Source: UBA8949 sp942493365
GTDB lineage: Bacteria; Bacillota; Clostridia; Saccharofermentanales; UBA5734
Length of the DNA stretch: 64,000 nucleotides
Assembly (NCBI GenBank): GCA_942493365.1
Contig: OW818697.1
Span: 2,294,001-2,358,000 of the forward strand
Reading direction: 5' to 3'
The position numbers and the translations under genes were made by a program. Each line of letters starts with the position of its first letter. Position 1 is the stretch's first letter. Positions 16,536 to 24,002 of this stretch are shown here, in pieces. The notes beneath the pieces are model-generated. The model ran no database searches. It had not been told where the DNA came from and saw nothing but the letters and a program-made list of their open reading frames with translations.

Positions 16536-17195
16536 TCAGGGTGTTTTGCGGGGCTTGGCCATCGGCCGGTTTACCGCTGACAGCACGGCCATGACGGCAG
16601 CCTGAACCTCGGTTTCCGGGCTGCCGATCGGGGCAATGCCATACAGGATTGACTCACCGAATGGTTCAACAAACGATAGCGCCATGACATAGCAATCACT
16701 GCCGCCAACCACATTGCGCTGCAAGTCCAGGAGTGTGATGTCATAGGCCTGGCCGAGATAGTTTTTGAGAGCCGTCAGACAAGCGTTGGCAGCTGAGAAA
16801 ATGCGATTGCGACCAGACAACGGGCCTTTGCTGCTGCCTTCAAAGACCGTTTCGCCACTGCCCAAAACAACCGTGGTCTCCAGGTTGTTTGAGTCCAATG
16901 TGATCATGATCTTGCGGATCGTCAGCCTTGGTTCGGTGGAAATGACCGGCATCACCATGTTGCTGTTGACTTGCGCAACGCTGATGAGCTTATAGTCGAT
17001 TTCAAGTCCGAAAGCGGCAATAATGGCGGATTGAACGTCGCGAACCAGTTGCTTGGGCGATTTGGTTAAATCGCTCAGGATATGGATCTCCATAATCTCG
17101 TTTTCGCTGTTGAGAACGGTTCGCGCTGCCAGAATGCCGCTCAGGCTGGACATCAGCCTGTCAAGTTCTGCTTTGAGTTCGATCATTTCCTGCAT
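16536..17195 (-). CDS. Conserved protein of unknown function
   Basis: About 219 residues. An N-terminal helix (MIELKAELDRLMSSLSGILA) leads into an alternating strand/helix segment (TVLNSENEIMEIHILSD, then RDVQSAIIAAFGLEIDYKLISVAQ), and a C-terminal half with GRNRIFSAANACLTALKN and LDLQRNVVGGSDCYVMALSF. I have the impression of a conserved Firmicutes family with an ACT-like beginning but know no assigned function. ATG 17195 follows GGAGGG by 9 nt; an 8-codon upstream start overlaps that site. No signal peptide or membrane span. It precedes the peptide element with no terminator between. Confidence 0.6.
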   Translation of the reverse strand: MQEMIELKAELDRLMSSLSGILAARTVLNSENEIMEIHILSDLTKSPKQLVRDVQSAIIAAFGLEIDYKLISVAQVNSNMVMPVISTEPRLTIRKIMITLDSNNLETTVVLGSGETVFEGSSKGPLSGRNRIFSAANACLTALKNYLGQAYDITLLDLQRNVVGGSDCYVMALSFVEPFGESILYGIAPIGSPETEVQAAVMAVLSAVNRPMAKPRKTP

Positions 17196-17359
17196 TCGGA
17201 TCTGCCCTCCAAACTTCACAATGAATAGATATGCATACTTTTACGCATTACCATTTCGATACTATTTTATCACAGATCACCTGAAATGCGCAGATTTAAT
17301 ATTTCAATTTAGTGGCATTCAACATACAATTTACGAATTTGTCATATAAACAGTTCTAT

Positions 17360-18658
17360 TTAGCGCATCGCCAACAACGCCCAAGCGTTGTCGGAAGCCA
17401 AAATACTAATTAATTTCTGATTGTCTTCCCTGAAAATTGCCGAAAGAGCATCGCTTGATGGGCTGGTAGCCTGATGCCAAAGCAGCCGATTGATTGCCGC
17501 CTGATAGAGATCGCTGTCACCCTCTATGCGCGCAATCCGAGCAATAATTGCATAACCTTGCAGGCACTCCTGACTGCTGGTCGCCTGACCCTGCACGATA
17601 TGGTAGGATTCGAAGATGGCATGCTCATTAAACATCTGATCGCGCAGCCAGCTGATGCTGCGCGGGTTTTCCTGACCGATTTCACAGAGATGCAGCAAAG
17701 TCAGCAGGGCTTCTTCGGTGTTGATCACCGGCGCGTCACCATCAAAGTTCAGATAGCCGGGCACGGTTTGATCCTCGACATAAGCGAGGGCAAATAGCGG
17801 CAGATCGTCACTGATGTAGCCATTTTGCACGATCAGCAACGCACGGTCGAATAAGGCCTGCCAGCGGTTGTCAAAGGCAGCCAGCTGCTGCATGGTGTAC
17901 AGGTCAAGCGAAGCCAGCCGCAGCACCGGCAGGGAATCGCCTGCTTCCGTGGCCGCCGGCGTCGTCGTCGGCTTGGGGGTCGGTGTGGCCTCGAAGATCG
18001 GTGACGGCTGCGGCGTCGGAATGGTTGCTGTGTAGTCGGCAGCAAAACGCTTGCTGCCCAACGTCAGCAAACGGTCAGACAGCCGACGCATGCTATCCTG
18101 CAGCGTTACGTCCGGCCACTGCTTGCAGCTTTGCGCCAGCAGGCGCAGCGTCGCCAGATTGACTCGCCAGAAGTCGGCGTCCACAACAACCTGGTCATCG
18201 GTCATGCCAGCCTGGGCGCGCACCAGACCGTCGGTGGTCAGGCAGGTGGCGGCAAAATCGTTCCACCAGTCGAAAAACGCCTTTTGCTGCTTTTGTTCCA
18301 GCAGATATTGACCATAAAGCAGCTGATCGCCCGACCGATAGATCTCCGACAGCACTGCTGCGGGTTCGCCAAACGGGCCGGCCAGCCGGAATGTGCTGGC
18401 AAACAGACCGGTGTCGTTGGATTTGAGCAATTTGTTCATGCGTTCGATCAGGTCGTCGGCCTTCTCCTCATCCAGACGAAGGTCAGCCGCGTCACCAGTC
18501 GCCGCGCCAGGTGTGCCAATGTTGATTACGCTGATCTTCGGCGCAGGGTTAAACCATCCCAGGAGCCATGCGGCGCCAAGTGCCGCGCCGGCCAGAATCA
18601 GGACGGCGATGATCAAGAGGATGATCACTCTTTTTGAATGCTGACGCGCAGGGGTCAT
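17360..18658 (-). CDS. Membrane-anchored extracytoplasmic protein, possibly alpha/alpha-toroid
   Basis: About 432 residues. A basic N terminus (PARQHSKR) and one strong hydrophobic segment (VIILLIIAVLILAGAALGAA, about 10-30) point to a membrane anchor with the bulk outside. A Pro/Thr-rich linker (TPQPSPIFEATPTPKPTTTP, mid-protein) divides two helical halves. Repeated W/L-rich helices (FFDWWNDFAATCLT, WRVNLATLRLLAQSC, LPLFALAYV, GYLNFDG) recall six-hairpin glycosidases such as GH8, but no catalytic motif is clear. The start at 18658 follows AAGGAG by 5 nt; an ATG 14 codons earlier has no ribosome site. Confidence 0.6.
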   Translation of the reverse strand: MTPARQHSKRVIILLIIAVLILAGAALGAAWLLGWFNPAPKISVINIGTPGAATGDAADLRLDEEKADDLIERMNKLLKSNDTGLFASTFRLAGPFGEPAAVLSEIYRSGDQLLYGQYLLEQKQQKAFFDWWNDFAATCLTTDGLVRAQAGMTDDQVVVDADFWRVNLATLRLLAQSCKQWPDVTLQDSMRRLSDRLLTLGSKRFAADYTATIPTPQPSPIFEATPTPKPTTTPAATEAGDSLPVLRLASLDLYTMQQLAAFDNRWQALFDRALLIVQNGYISDDLPLFALAYVEDQTVPGYLNFDGDAPVINTEEALLTLLHLCEIGQENPRSISWLRDQMFNEHAIFESYHIVQGQATSSQECLQGYAIIARIARIEGDSDLYQAAINRLLWHQATSPSSDALSAIFREDNQKLISILASDNAWALLAMR

Positions 18659-18740
18659 TTTTGCTCCTTTTTGATCTTGACCGTTCTTTTGTTCCATCAT
18701 ATCAAATAAACACGGTCTTTTGAACGTCTCTGACGCGTGC

Positions 18741-18746
18741 TATAAT
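18741..18746 (+). promoter_or_regulatory. -10 box placed almost on the tmcAL start
   Basis: TATAAT ends 8 bp before the ATG, with TTTTGA as -35 at a 17-bp spacing. Transcription would start at or within a few bases of the start codon, and no Shine-Dalgarno is visible, so the mRNA may be leaderless. Confidence 0.55.
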
Positions 18747-18754
18747 CTATTTCG

Positions 18755-20038
18755 ATGAAAACAGCAGCAATTATAGCCGAATACAACCCCTTCCATCTGG
18801 GACATGACTGGCAACTGCGGGAAATCCGCCGTCAGTTCGGCGCGGACTGCGCCGTCATAGCCGTGATGAGCGGCTCGATGACCCAGCGCGGCGAACCGGC
18901 CTTGCTCGACAAATGGACGCGCACTCGAACGGCGCTGGCCTGCGGTGTCGATCTCGTGATCGAGCTGCCCTTCGCATACGCGGCGGCCAGCGCTGAGCGA
19001 TTCGCCAGCGGCGGCGTCAGTCTCGTCCGGGCAACTGGACTCGATTGCCAGCTGGTTTTTGGCAGCGAAAGCGGCGATCTTGGGGCACTGCGGCAATTGG
19101 CCGCGCTATTGGCCGACGAAACACCGGCCTATCAGGACCTGCTGCACCGCTTTCTGGATGATGGTGCATCTTTTCCAGCCGCCCGCCAGCAAGCCGTCGC
19201 TGAACTCACCGGCGATCCGAAGCTGGCTGATTTACTGTCATCGGCCAACAACATCCTGGCCATCGAATACCTGAAAGCGCTGCACACGCCCGGAAGCGGT
19301 CGGATCACGCCGATCACTTGTCGTCGACAGGGGCAAGCTTACCTCGACAGCGTGTTGCCGGCAGCGGACGCTGGTTTCGCCAGCGCCTCGGCCATCCGTC
19401 GACGGGTTGCCGACTATTGCGCACGCGGTGCACAGGATTTACCCGCCCTGGTCAGGGATTTGACGGCCATGATGCCGGCGTTTTCGGCTGCTCCCTTGCT
19501 GGAAAAACTGCAGTCCGGGCCTGGTCCGCTGTTTCTGGAAAGTCTGGCAGTGCCGGTGATTAGCCTGCTGCGCAGCCTGTCGCCTGACCAGCTCGATGCC
19601 ATCCCCGGCATGGGCGAAGGTCTGGGCCGTCGCCTGGCCGCGGCCGCCCGCCGTCCCGATGGTGAGGCTGGCGGCGGTCGCATAACCACCTTGTTGGCTG
19701 ATGCCGCGACCCGCCGTTTCCCGCAGACCCGCATTCAGCGTGCATTGCTGGCCATGCTGGCCGGCCTGCGGAGCGAAGACCTGGCGCTGTTTGACGCGGC
19801 GGGTGGTCCGCAGTATTTGCGTATCCTTGGCTTCAACAAAAGCGGTCGCCATCTGCTTAAAATCATGCGCCACAGTGCCACGTTGCCGATTCTGATGAAG
19901 GCGTCCGACAGCCTCGAGTTTAAGAATGCCGCTCTGAATCGCATGGCCGAGCTTGACAGCCTGTCCACCGATCTTTGGATGCTGGCGGCCGGTCAGCCCT
20001 GCGGGCGCGACTTTGACACCCCGGCCGTGATGCGTTAA
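18755..20038 (+). CDS. tmcAL: tRNA(Met) cytidine acetate ligase (YlbM)
   Basis: A 427-residue nucleotidyltransferase-fold enzyme. It begins AAIIAEYNPFHLGH, with the HxGH nucleotide-binding motif, then VIAVMSGSMTQRGEPAL, LIELPFAYAAASAERFA and the VFGSESGDL motif, all characteristic of TmcAL/YlbM. In Bacillus it acetylates the wobble cytidine of elongator tRNA-Met using acetate and ATP. The position of the first methionine relative to the conserved AEYNPFH fixes the start, although no ribosome site is present. It is followed by tyrS 40 bp later. The acetate it consumes is produced by the Pta-AckA route encoded nearby. Confidence 0.93.
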   Translation: MKTAAIIAEYNPFHLGHDWQLREIRRQFGADCAVIAVMSGSMTQRGEPALLDKWTRTRTALACGVDLVIELPFAYAAASAERFASGGVSLVRATGLDCQLVFGSESGDLGALRQLAALLADETPAYQDLLHRFLDDGASFPAARQQAVAELTGDPKLADLLSSANNILAIEYLKALHTPGSGRITPITCRRQGQAYLDSVLPAADAGFASASAIRRRVADYCARGAQDLPALVRDLTAMMPAFSAAPLLEKLQSGPGPLFLESLAVPVISLLRSLSPDQLDAIPGMGEGLGRRLAAAARRPDGEAGGGRITTLLADAATRRFPQTRIQRALLAMLAGLRSEDLALFDAAGGPQYLRILGFNKSGRHLLKIMRHSATLPILMKASDSLEFKNAALNRMAELDSLSTDLWMLAAGQPCGRDFDTPAVMR

Positions 20039-20078
20039 AATAATCAATTAATATGGAAACAGGAAGAGGTTGATTGAT

Positions 20079-21305
20079 ATGGCTGTCAATGTATTCGATA
20101 CGCTGGTTGAACGCGGTTATCTGGCTCAGGTCACCCACGAGAAGGAAGTCAAGGAACTCCTCGCCAAGCCCAGCGTCACCTTTTATATTGGCTTCGATCC
20201 GACCGCTGACAGCCTGCACGTCGGCCATTTCGTCCAGATGATGGTCATGGCCCACCTGCAGAAGGCCGGCCATCGGCCGATCGCCGTGCTCGGCGGCGGC
20301 ACCGGCATGGTCGGCGATCCGTCCGGGCGCTCCGATCTGCGCAACGTCCTGACCGTCGAAAGCATCCAGGCCAACGTCGCCAAATTCCGCGACCAGATGA
20401 AGATCCTGCTGGACTTCAGCGAGGGCAAAGCCCTGATGGTCGACAACGCCGACTGGTTGCTGCCCTTGAATTACGTCGAATTTCTCCGCGACATCGGTTC
20501 GCAGTTTTCGGTCAACAAAATGCTGACCGCCGACTGTTACAAACAGCGGCTCGAGCAAGGCCTGACTTTTCTCGAGTTCAACTACATGCTGATGCAGGCC
20601 TACGATTTTCTCGAGCTCTACCGCCGTTACAACTGCCAAATGCAACTGGGCGGCGACGACCAGTGGTCCAACATCCTGGCCGGCGTCGACCTGATCCGTC
20701 GCAAGGAGCAGGGTGCGGCTTTCGGCATGACCTTCAAGCTGCTGACCACCAGCGCCGGCACCAAGATGGGCAAGACCGCCAAGGGCGCCGTCTGGCTCGA
20801 CCCGAAAAAGACCACACCCTTCGAGTTTTATCAATACTGGCGCAACATCGACGACGCCGACGTCATCAACTGCATGAAAATGCTGACCTTCATCGGTATG
20901 GACGAGGTCAATGAATACGCCAAGATGCAGGATTCGTCGATCAACGAAGCCAAAAAACGCCTGAGCTTTGAGGTCACCAAAATCATCCATGGCGAGGCCA
21001 ACGCTATCGCCGCCCGCCAGCAGTCCGAGGATCTCTTCGAAAACGCCGGCCGCTCGGACACCCTGGCACGCACGATAATCGACGCCGCTCAATTGGGCAG
21101 CCTGTCGCTGCTCGATCTGCTGCTCGAGGCCAAGCTGATCCCCTCCAAGGGCGAAGGCCGCCGCCTGATGCAGCAAAACGGCATTTATCTCAACGACCAG
21201 GTCATTACCGACTTCAACTACCTGCTGACGGCCACCGACTTCACCGACGGCGAGGCGATTGTCCGCAAGGGCAAGAAGATTTATCACGCGATTCAAATCA
21301 GGTGA
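20079..21305 (+). CDS. tyrS: Tyrosyl-tRNA synthetase
   Basis: A 408-residue class I synthetase. It has FDPTADSLHVGHF with the HIGH-like HVGH, GGGTGMVGDPSGRS, the tyrosine-binding YMLMQAYDF with GGDDQWSN, and KMGKT in place of KMSKS. A C-terminal S4 domain (about 340-408; IPSKGEGRRLMQQNGIYLND) binds tRNA. ATG 20079 follows AGGAAGAGG by 9 nt; a TTG three codons earlier is less likely. No T-box-like leader is seen: the gap to tmcAL is 40 bp. Confidence 0.95.
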   Translation: MAVNVFDTLVERGYLAQVTHEKEVKELLAKPSVTFYIGFDPTADSLHVGHFVQMMVMAHLQKAGHRPIAVLGGGTGMVGDPSGRSDLRNVLTVESIQANVAKFRDQMKILLDFSEGKALMVDNADWLLPLNYVEFLRDIGSQFSVNKMLTADCYKQRLEQGLTFLEFNYMLMQAYDFLELYRRYNCQMQLGGDDQWSNILAGVDLIRRKEQGAAFGMTFKLLTTSAGTKMGKTAKGAVWLDPKKTTPFEFYQYWRNIDDADVINCMKMLTFIGMDEVNEYAKMQDSSINEAKKRLSFEVTKIIHGEANAIAARQQSEDLFENAGRSDTLARTIIDAAQLGSLSLLDLLLEAKLIPSKGEGRRLMQQNGIYLNDQVITDFNYLLTATDFTDGEAIVRKGKKIYHAIQIR

Positions 21306-21379
21306 AAGCTAAAAGCGAAAAACGAACAGTTGCGGAAGATTAATCCTTCATTGTTTAATATTGTTTTGGAGGTTTGGTT

Positions 21380-21765
21380 GTGAACCATATGGGAACCCAA
21401 AAACTCGAGACAAAGCGTTTGATTTTGCGGCCATTCAGGCTTGATGACGCAGAGGCGATGTTTCGGAACTGGTGCAGCGACTCGGAGGTCACGAAATTTC
21501 TGATGTGGCCGAGGCGCTGGCAGCGCTGATCGACTTTTTCTTCAACGAGGTCAAGGCCAATCGACTCGACTCCCGTCACGATCCCCGCAATCCGAATTCC
21601 GGCAAGGTCATGCTCAAGTGCGGCCTGCAATATGAGGGCACCGTCCGCCAAGGCGATTGGTGCAATCAAGGCGTTTGTGATTACGCGATGTATGGGATTT
21701 TGCGGGAGGACTATTTGAATTTAATGTGCGATATTTCATCTGCCAGCGCTGGCCGGCGGGGGTAA
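21380..21765 (+). pseudogene. GNAT acetyltransferase (RimJ/RimL-like), internally deleted
   Basis: GTG 21380 after TTGGAGG opens a frame with ETKRLILRPFRLDDAEAMFRN and EVTKFLMWP, the usual start of ribosomal-protein-type acetyltransferases, and stops at 21529. A second frame holds the matching C terminus: ALIDFFFNEVKANRL, NPNSGKVMLKCGLQYEGTVR and NQGVCDYAMYGILREDY. The roughly 90 residues with the acetyl-CoA site are missing and the frame shifts near 21510. This is a single internal deletion, so the gene should be inactive. Its tail overlaps the end of the SWIM gene on the other strand. Confidence 0.82.
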
Positions 21766-23264
21766 AGTTCGATCAGATGCTGGCAAATTGCTCGGGCATT
21801 TTCGCTGCCGCTAGCTTTGATCAGCAACTTGACCTTTCGGCAAACTGATTGGTATTCACGCCTGTTGCTGGCTGCCTCGGCTGTATTTAGGATGTCTTTT
21901 TCAAATACTTTGAAAACCTCATTCGCGCAAGCAGGAATCAGGTATTTGTAGTAATGATCAATCTCGCCAATGTTCCTTTGCACATATTCCAGCAGCAGCC
22001 CGAATTCCTGCTCTTCGATCAGGATGGGCAGGAAAATATTCGAGCGGCGAATTTGTTTCAACAGAGTTGGATAAACTGACTTCCATTGTTCGGCGGCGTA
22101 CGTTTCTTTGATCTGATGATAGTATTCAATTTCACCATCAATCAGCAGCATCGTCGCGAGGCGACGCTGATCTTCGACCTGGCCGGTTTGACAATAGATC
22201 CGATATTCATAAGTCCGCCACGTCTTGACACGACCTGGCAAATCTTGATCTTGCTTAAGACCTTTAACCACCAGATTAAGGGCTCGAATATAATCCTCGC
22301 ACTGAAGTGCCGCTTCAATCGCCATTTTCCGAAATTCTGAGAAGTGAATGTTTTCGTCCAGATATTTTTGCGCCTCGGATGCGGAGTCGAATTTGGCAAT
22401 CAGTTTATATCTGATCAAATTGATCCGTTCCAAAGAATAGACATCGCGTCTCTGGCTGCTCATCGCCTCAGCTTCGAGCGAATTCAGCACGCTTTCCAGT
22501 TTTTGCCGCATTTCTGGTGTTTTAACCAGCCAATGGGCGCGATCGAGCAGGTCAAGGCGCATGTCGGTCCAGCCTTCAAAGCGCTCATTGGCAGCATCTT
22601 TGAGGATTTGCTCGAAGATTTTTCTGTTCTCCGTAATCGGCAATTGTCCCGTCGAAAACTGCCGCTCCAGCAGGTCGTAGCATTCGCTGATGATGTCGCC
22701 GAGGTTGCCGTCAGAATCGTCGGCTTTTTGAATCAGATCAACCATTTTATTCAGCACCAGCAAAGTCAAGCGCGCGGCCAGCACAAAGCGGCCGGATTCC
22801 ATCCAGTCAGTAATGTCTTCGATGACATCTTTGGCACCGCCAACGGCTTTACTGACATGCCAGTAGTCGACAAATCCGCTCCTGGTTGCGCCGCGAATCG
22901 ACAATTGAATCGTCTGCCTGGCCTCTTTGATGAGGGTCGCATCGTCGATCATGCGATTTTCCGCCGGGGATGGCGGACTCGAAATTGCTTGTGATAACTT
23001 CGCTTGACGAATGGCATAGAGGACCGCTGCCAAATGTTTGCAAAACGCCCCCGCCGTATAGGGACAGTCGCAGTTTGTATCGACAACGGAGCCGTTTTGA
23101 CCCAATTTCACTTCGACCGCATAAACATCGGTCCCGTCAACTCTCGCTTTGTACTTGGACGTGCCGATTAGTTTGAGTGAATCGACGCGACCCTCCTCGA
23201 AATAGCGGCGTCCGCGTGCCAGAATCGCTGGATTGATTCCATTTTCGAAGTCGTTGATGTTCAT
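21711..23264 (-). CDS. SWIM zinc-finger protein, stand-alone
   Basis: A 517-residue protein. Residues about 1-90 match the N-terminal part of many SNF2-type helicases, with ILARGRRYFEEGRV and the SWIM zinc motif CDCPYTAGAFCKHLAAVLYA (CxC-x7-CxH). The remaining 400 residues are helical, with repeated pairs of amphipathic helices resembling a TPR-like array, and no helicase motif. Such proteins may bind nucleic acid through SWIM and use the repeats as a scaffold; the true role is unknown. The usual partner helicase is absent, and the region upstream holds only an open-frame remnant. Confidence 0.75.
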   Translation of the reverse strand: MNINDFENGINPAILARGRRYFEEGRVDSLKLIGTSKYKARVDGTDVYAVEVKLGQNGSVVDTNCDCPYTAGAFCKHLAAVLYAIRQAKLSQAISSPPSPAENRMIDDATLIKEARQTIQLSIRGATRSGFVDYWHVSKAVGGAKDVIEDITDWMESGRFVLAARLTLLVLNKMVDLIQKADDSDGNLGDIISECYDLLERQFSTGQLPITENRKIFEQILKDAANERFEGWTDMRLDLLDRAHWLVKTPEMRQKLESVLNSLEAEAMSSQRRDVYSLERINLIRYKLIAKFDSASEAQKYLDENIHFSEFRKMAIEAALQCEDYIRALNLVVKGLKQDQDLPGRVKTWRTYEYRIYCQTGQVEDQRRLATMLLIDGEIEYYHQIKETYAAEQWKSVYPTLLKQIRRSNIFLPILIEEQEFGLLLEYVQRNIGEIDHYYKYLIPACANEVFKVFEKDILNTAEAASNRREYQSVCRKVKLLIKASGSENARAICQHLIELYPRRPALADEISHIKFK

Positions 23265-23276
23265 GTTCTTACGTCC

Positions 23277-23426
23277 TCAGCACTTTCTCGCTTGCGAAAA
23301 CATTTTGTTGGCATAATTTCGAATATCAACGGGAGACAACATGTTATATTTCTCTTTAACAGATGAAAAATACTGGCCAATAATTTCCTTTGATGCAATA
23401 TTTCTTATTTGTTCAGCCCGGGGAAG
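23277..23426 (-). pseudogene. Possible 3' remnant of a protein-coding gene
   Basis: An open frame of about 50 codons without start, ending at a TGA 12 bp before the SWIM gene. It reads like protein (AEQIRNIASKEIIGQYFSSV, ending NKMFSQARKC). A stop lies immediately upstream. It may be the tail of a decayed gene once in operon with the SWIM gene. It occupies most of the otherwise gene-free stretch 23265-23579. Confidence 0.3.
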
Positions 23427-23455
23427 CTATTTGGATTAGTACTGTCTTCCAAATG

Positions 23456-23509
23456 CGATTATAATCGAATTGAATCGTGTTTTGCGGACAAATTCGATTA
23501 TACTCGAAT
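23456..23509. repeat. Two direct copies of a 15-bp AT-rich palindromic motif
   Basis: CGATTATAATCGAAT (23456-23470) and CGATTATACTCGAAT (23495-23509) differ at one base and are 39 bp apart; each contains a near palindrome. They could be operator sites or scars of a decayed element. No gene in the right position for regulation is intact. Confidence 0.45.
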
Positions 23510-23525
23510 ATGTCGATTGCGACAA

Positions 23526-23556
23526 AACAAAAAAGAGCCCCGGAAATCCGGAGCTC
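23526..23556 (-). terminator. Rho-independent terminator of rpsT
   Basis: On the minus strand a 9-bp stem (GAGCTCCGG with CCGGGGCTC, one G-U pair) with loop ATTT is followed by TTTTTT. Confidence 0.88.
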
Positions 23557-23579
23557 TCGTCATTTCAGGTCGTCGCAAA

Positions 23580-23840
23580 TTACTTCGCGGTCTTGACAGC
23601 TTTGGCCAATTGGGATTGCTTGCGGGCCACATTGTTCTTGTGCAGATAACCCTTGGCAGCGGCCTTGTCGAGTGTTGACTGCGTCTCACGAACCATATCG
23701 GCAGCATTTTCCGTTGAAGCAGCCACGGCAGACCGTGTCTTTTTCAGGGAAGTGCGGATTTCGCTCTTCTTGATTTTGTTGGCAGCGGTCTTTTTCTCAG
23801 TGACTGAGACACGCTTGATCGCTGATTTGATATTCGGCAT
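23580..23840 (-). CDS. rpsT: 30S ribosomal protein S20
   Basis: An 86-residue, very basic helical protein with the S20 pattern MPNIKSAIKRV at the start, KKSEIRTSLKK in the middle and GYLHKNNVARKQSQLAK at the end. It binds 16S rRNA during early 30S assembly. GGAGGTG precedes the ATG by 7 nt. The gene has its own promoter and terminator. Confidence 0.97.
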   Translation of the reverse strand: MPNIKSAIKRVSVTEKKTAANKIKKSEIRTSLKKTRSAVAASTENAADMVRETQSTLDKAAAKGYLHKNNVARKQSQLAKAVKTAK

Positions 23841-23890
23841 GATTTTTCACCTCCGGCCTGGTTTCCTGTCAGAAATTTTGACACTCAGGT

Positions 23891-23919
23891 ATTTTATCAC
23901 GGAAAATGGCCGGTGGCAA
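23891..23919 (-). promoter_or_regulatory. rpsT promoter
   Basis: TTGCCA (23914-23919), 17-bp spacer and TAAAAT (23891-23896) on the minus strand, about 50 bp before the start codon. Confidence 0.65.
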
Positions 23920-24002
23920 GTGGCAATCCTAGCTATCTTGGTCCAGACGTGTTATGATTGGTGTAAGTTGAAATTTTTACAACATTGGAGGTATTCATCA
24001 AC

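Noticed and set aside
23341..23439. 32-codon plus-strand frame after GGGAGA
   Set aside because: No hydrophobic or basic pattern, no promoter, and it overlaps the better-supported minus-strand remnant.
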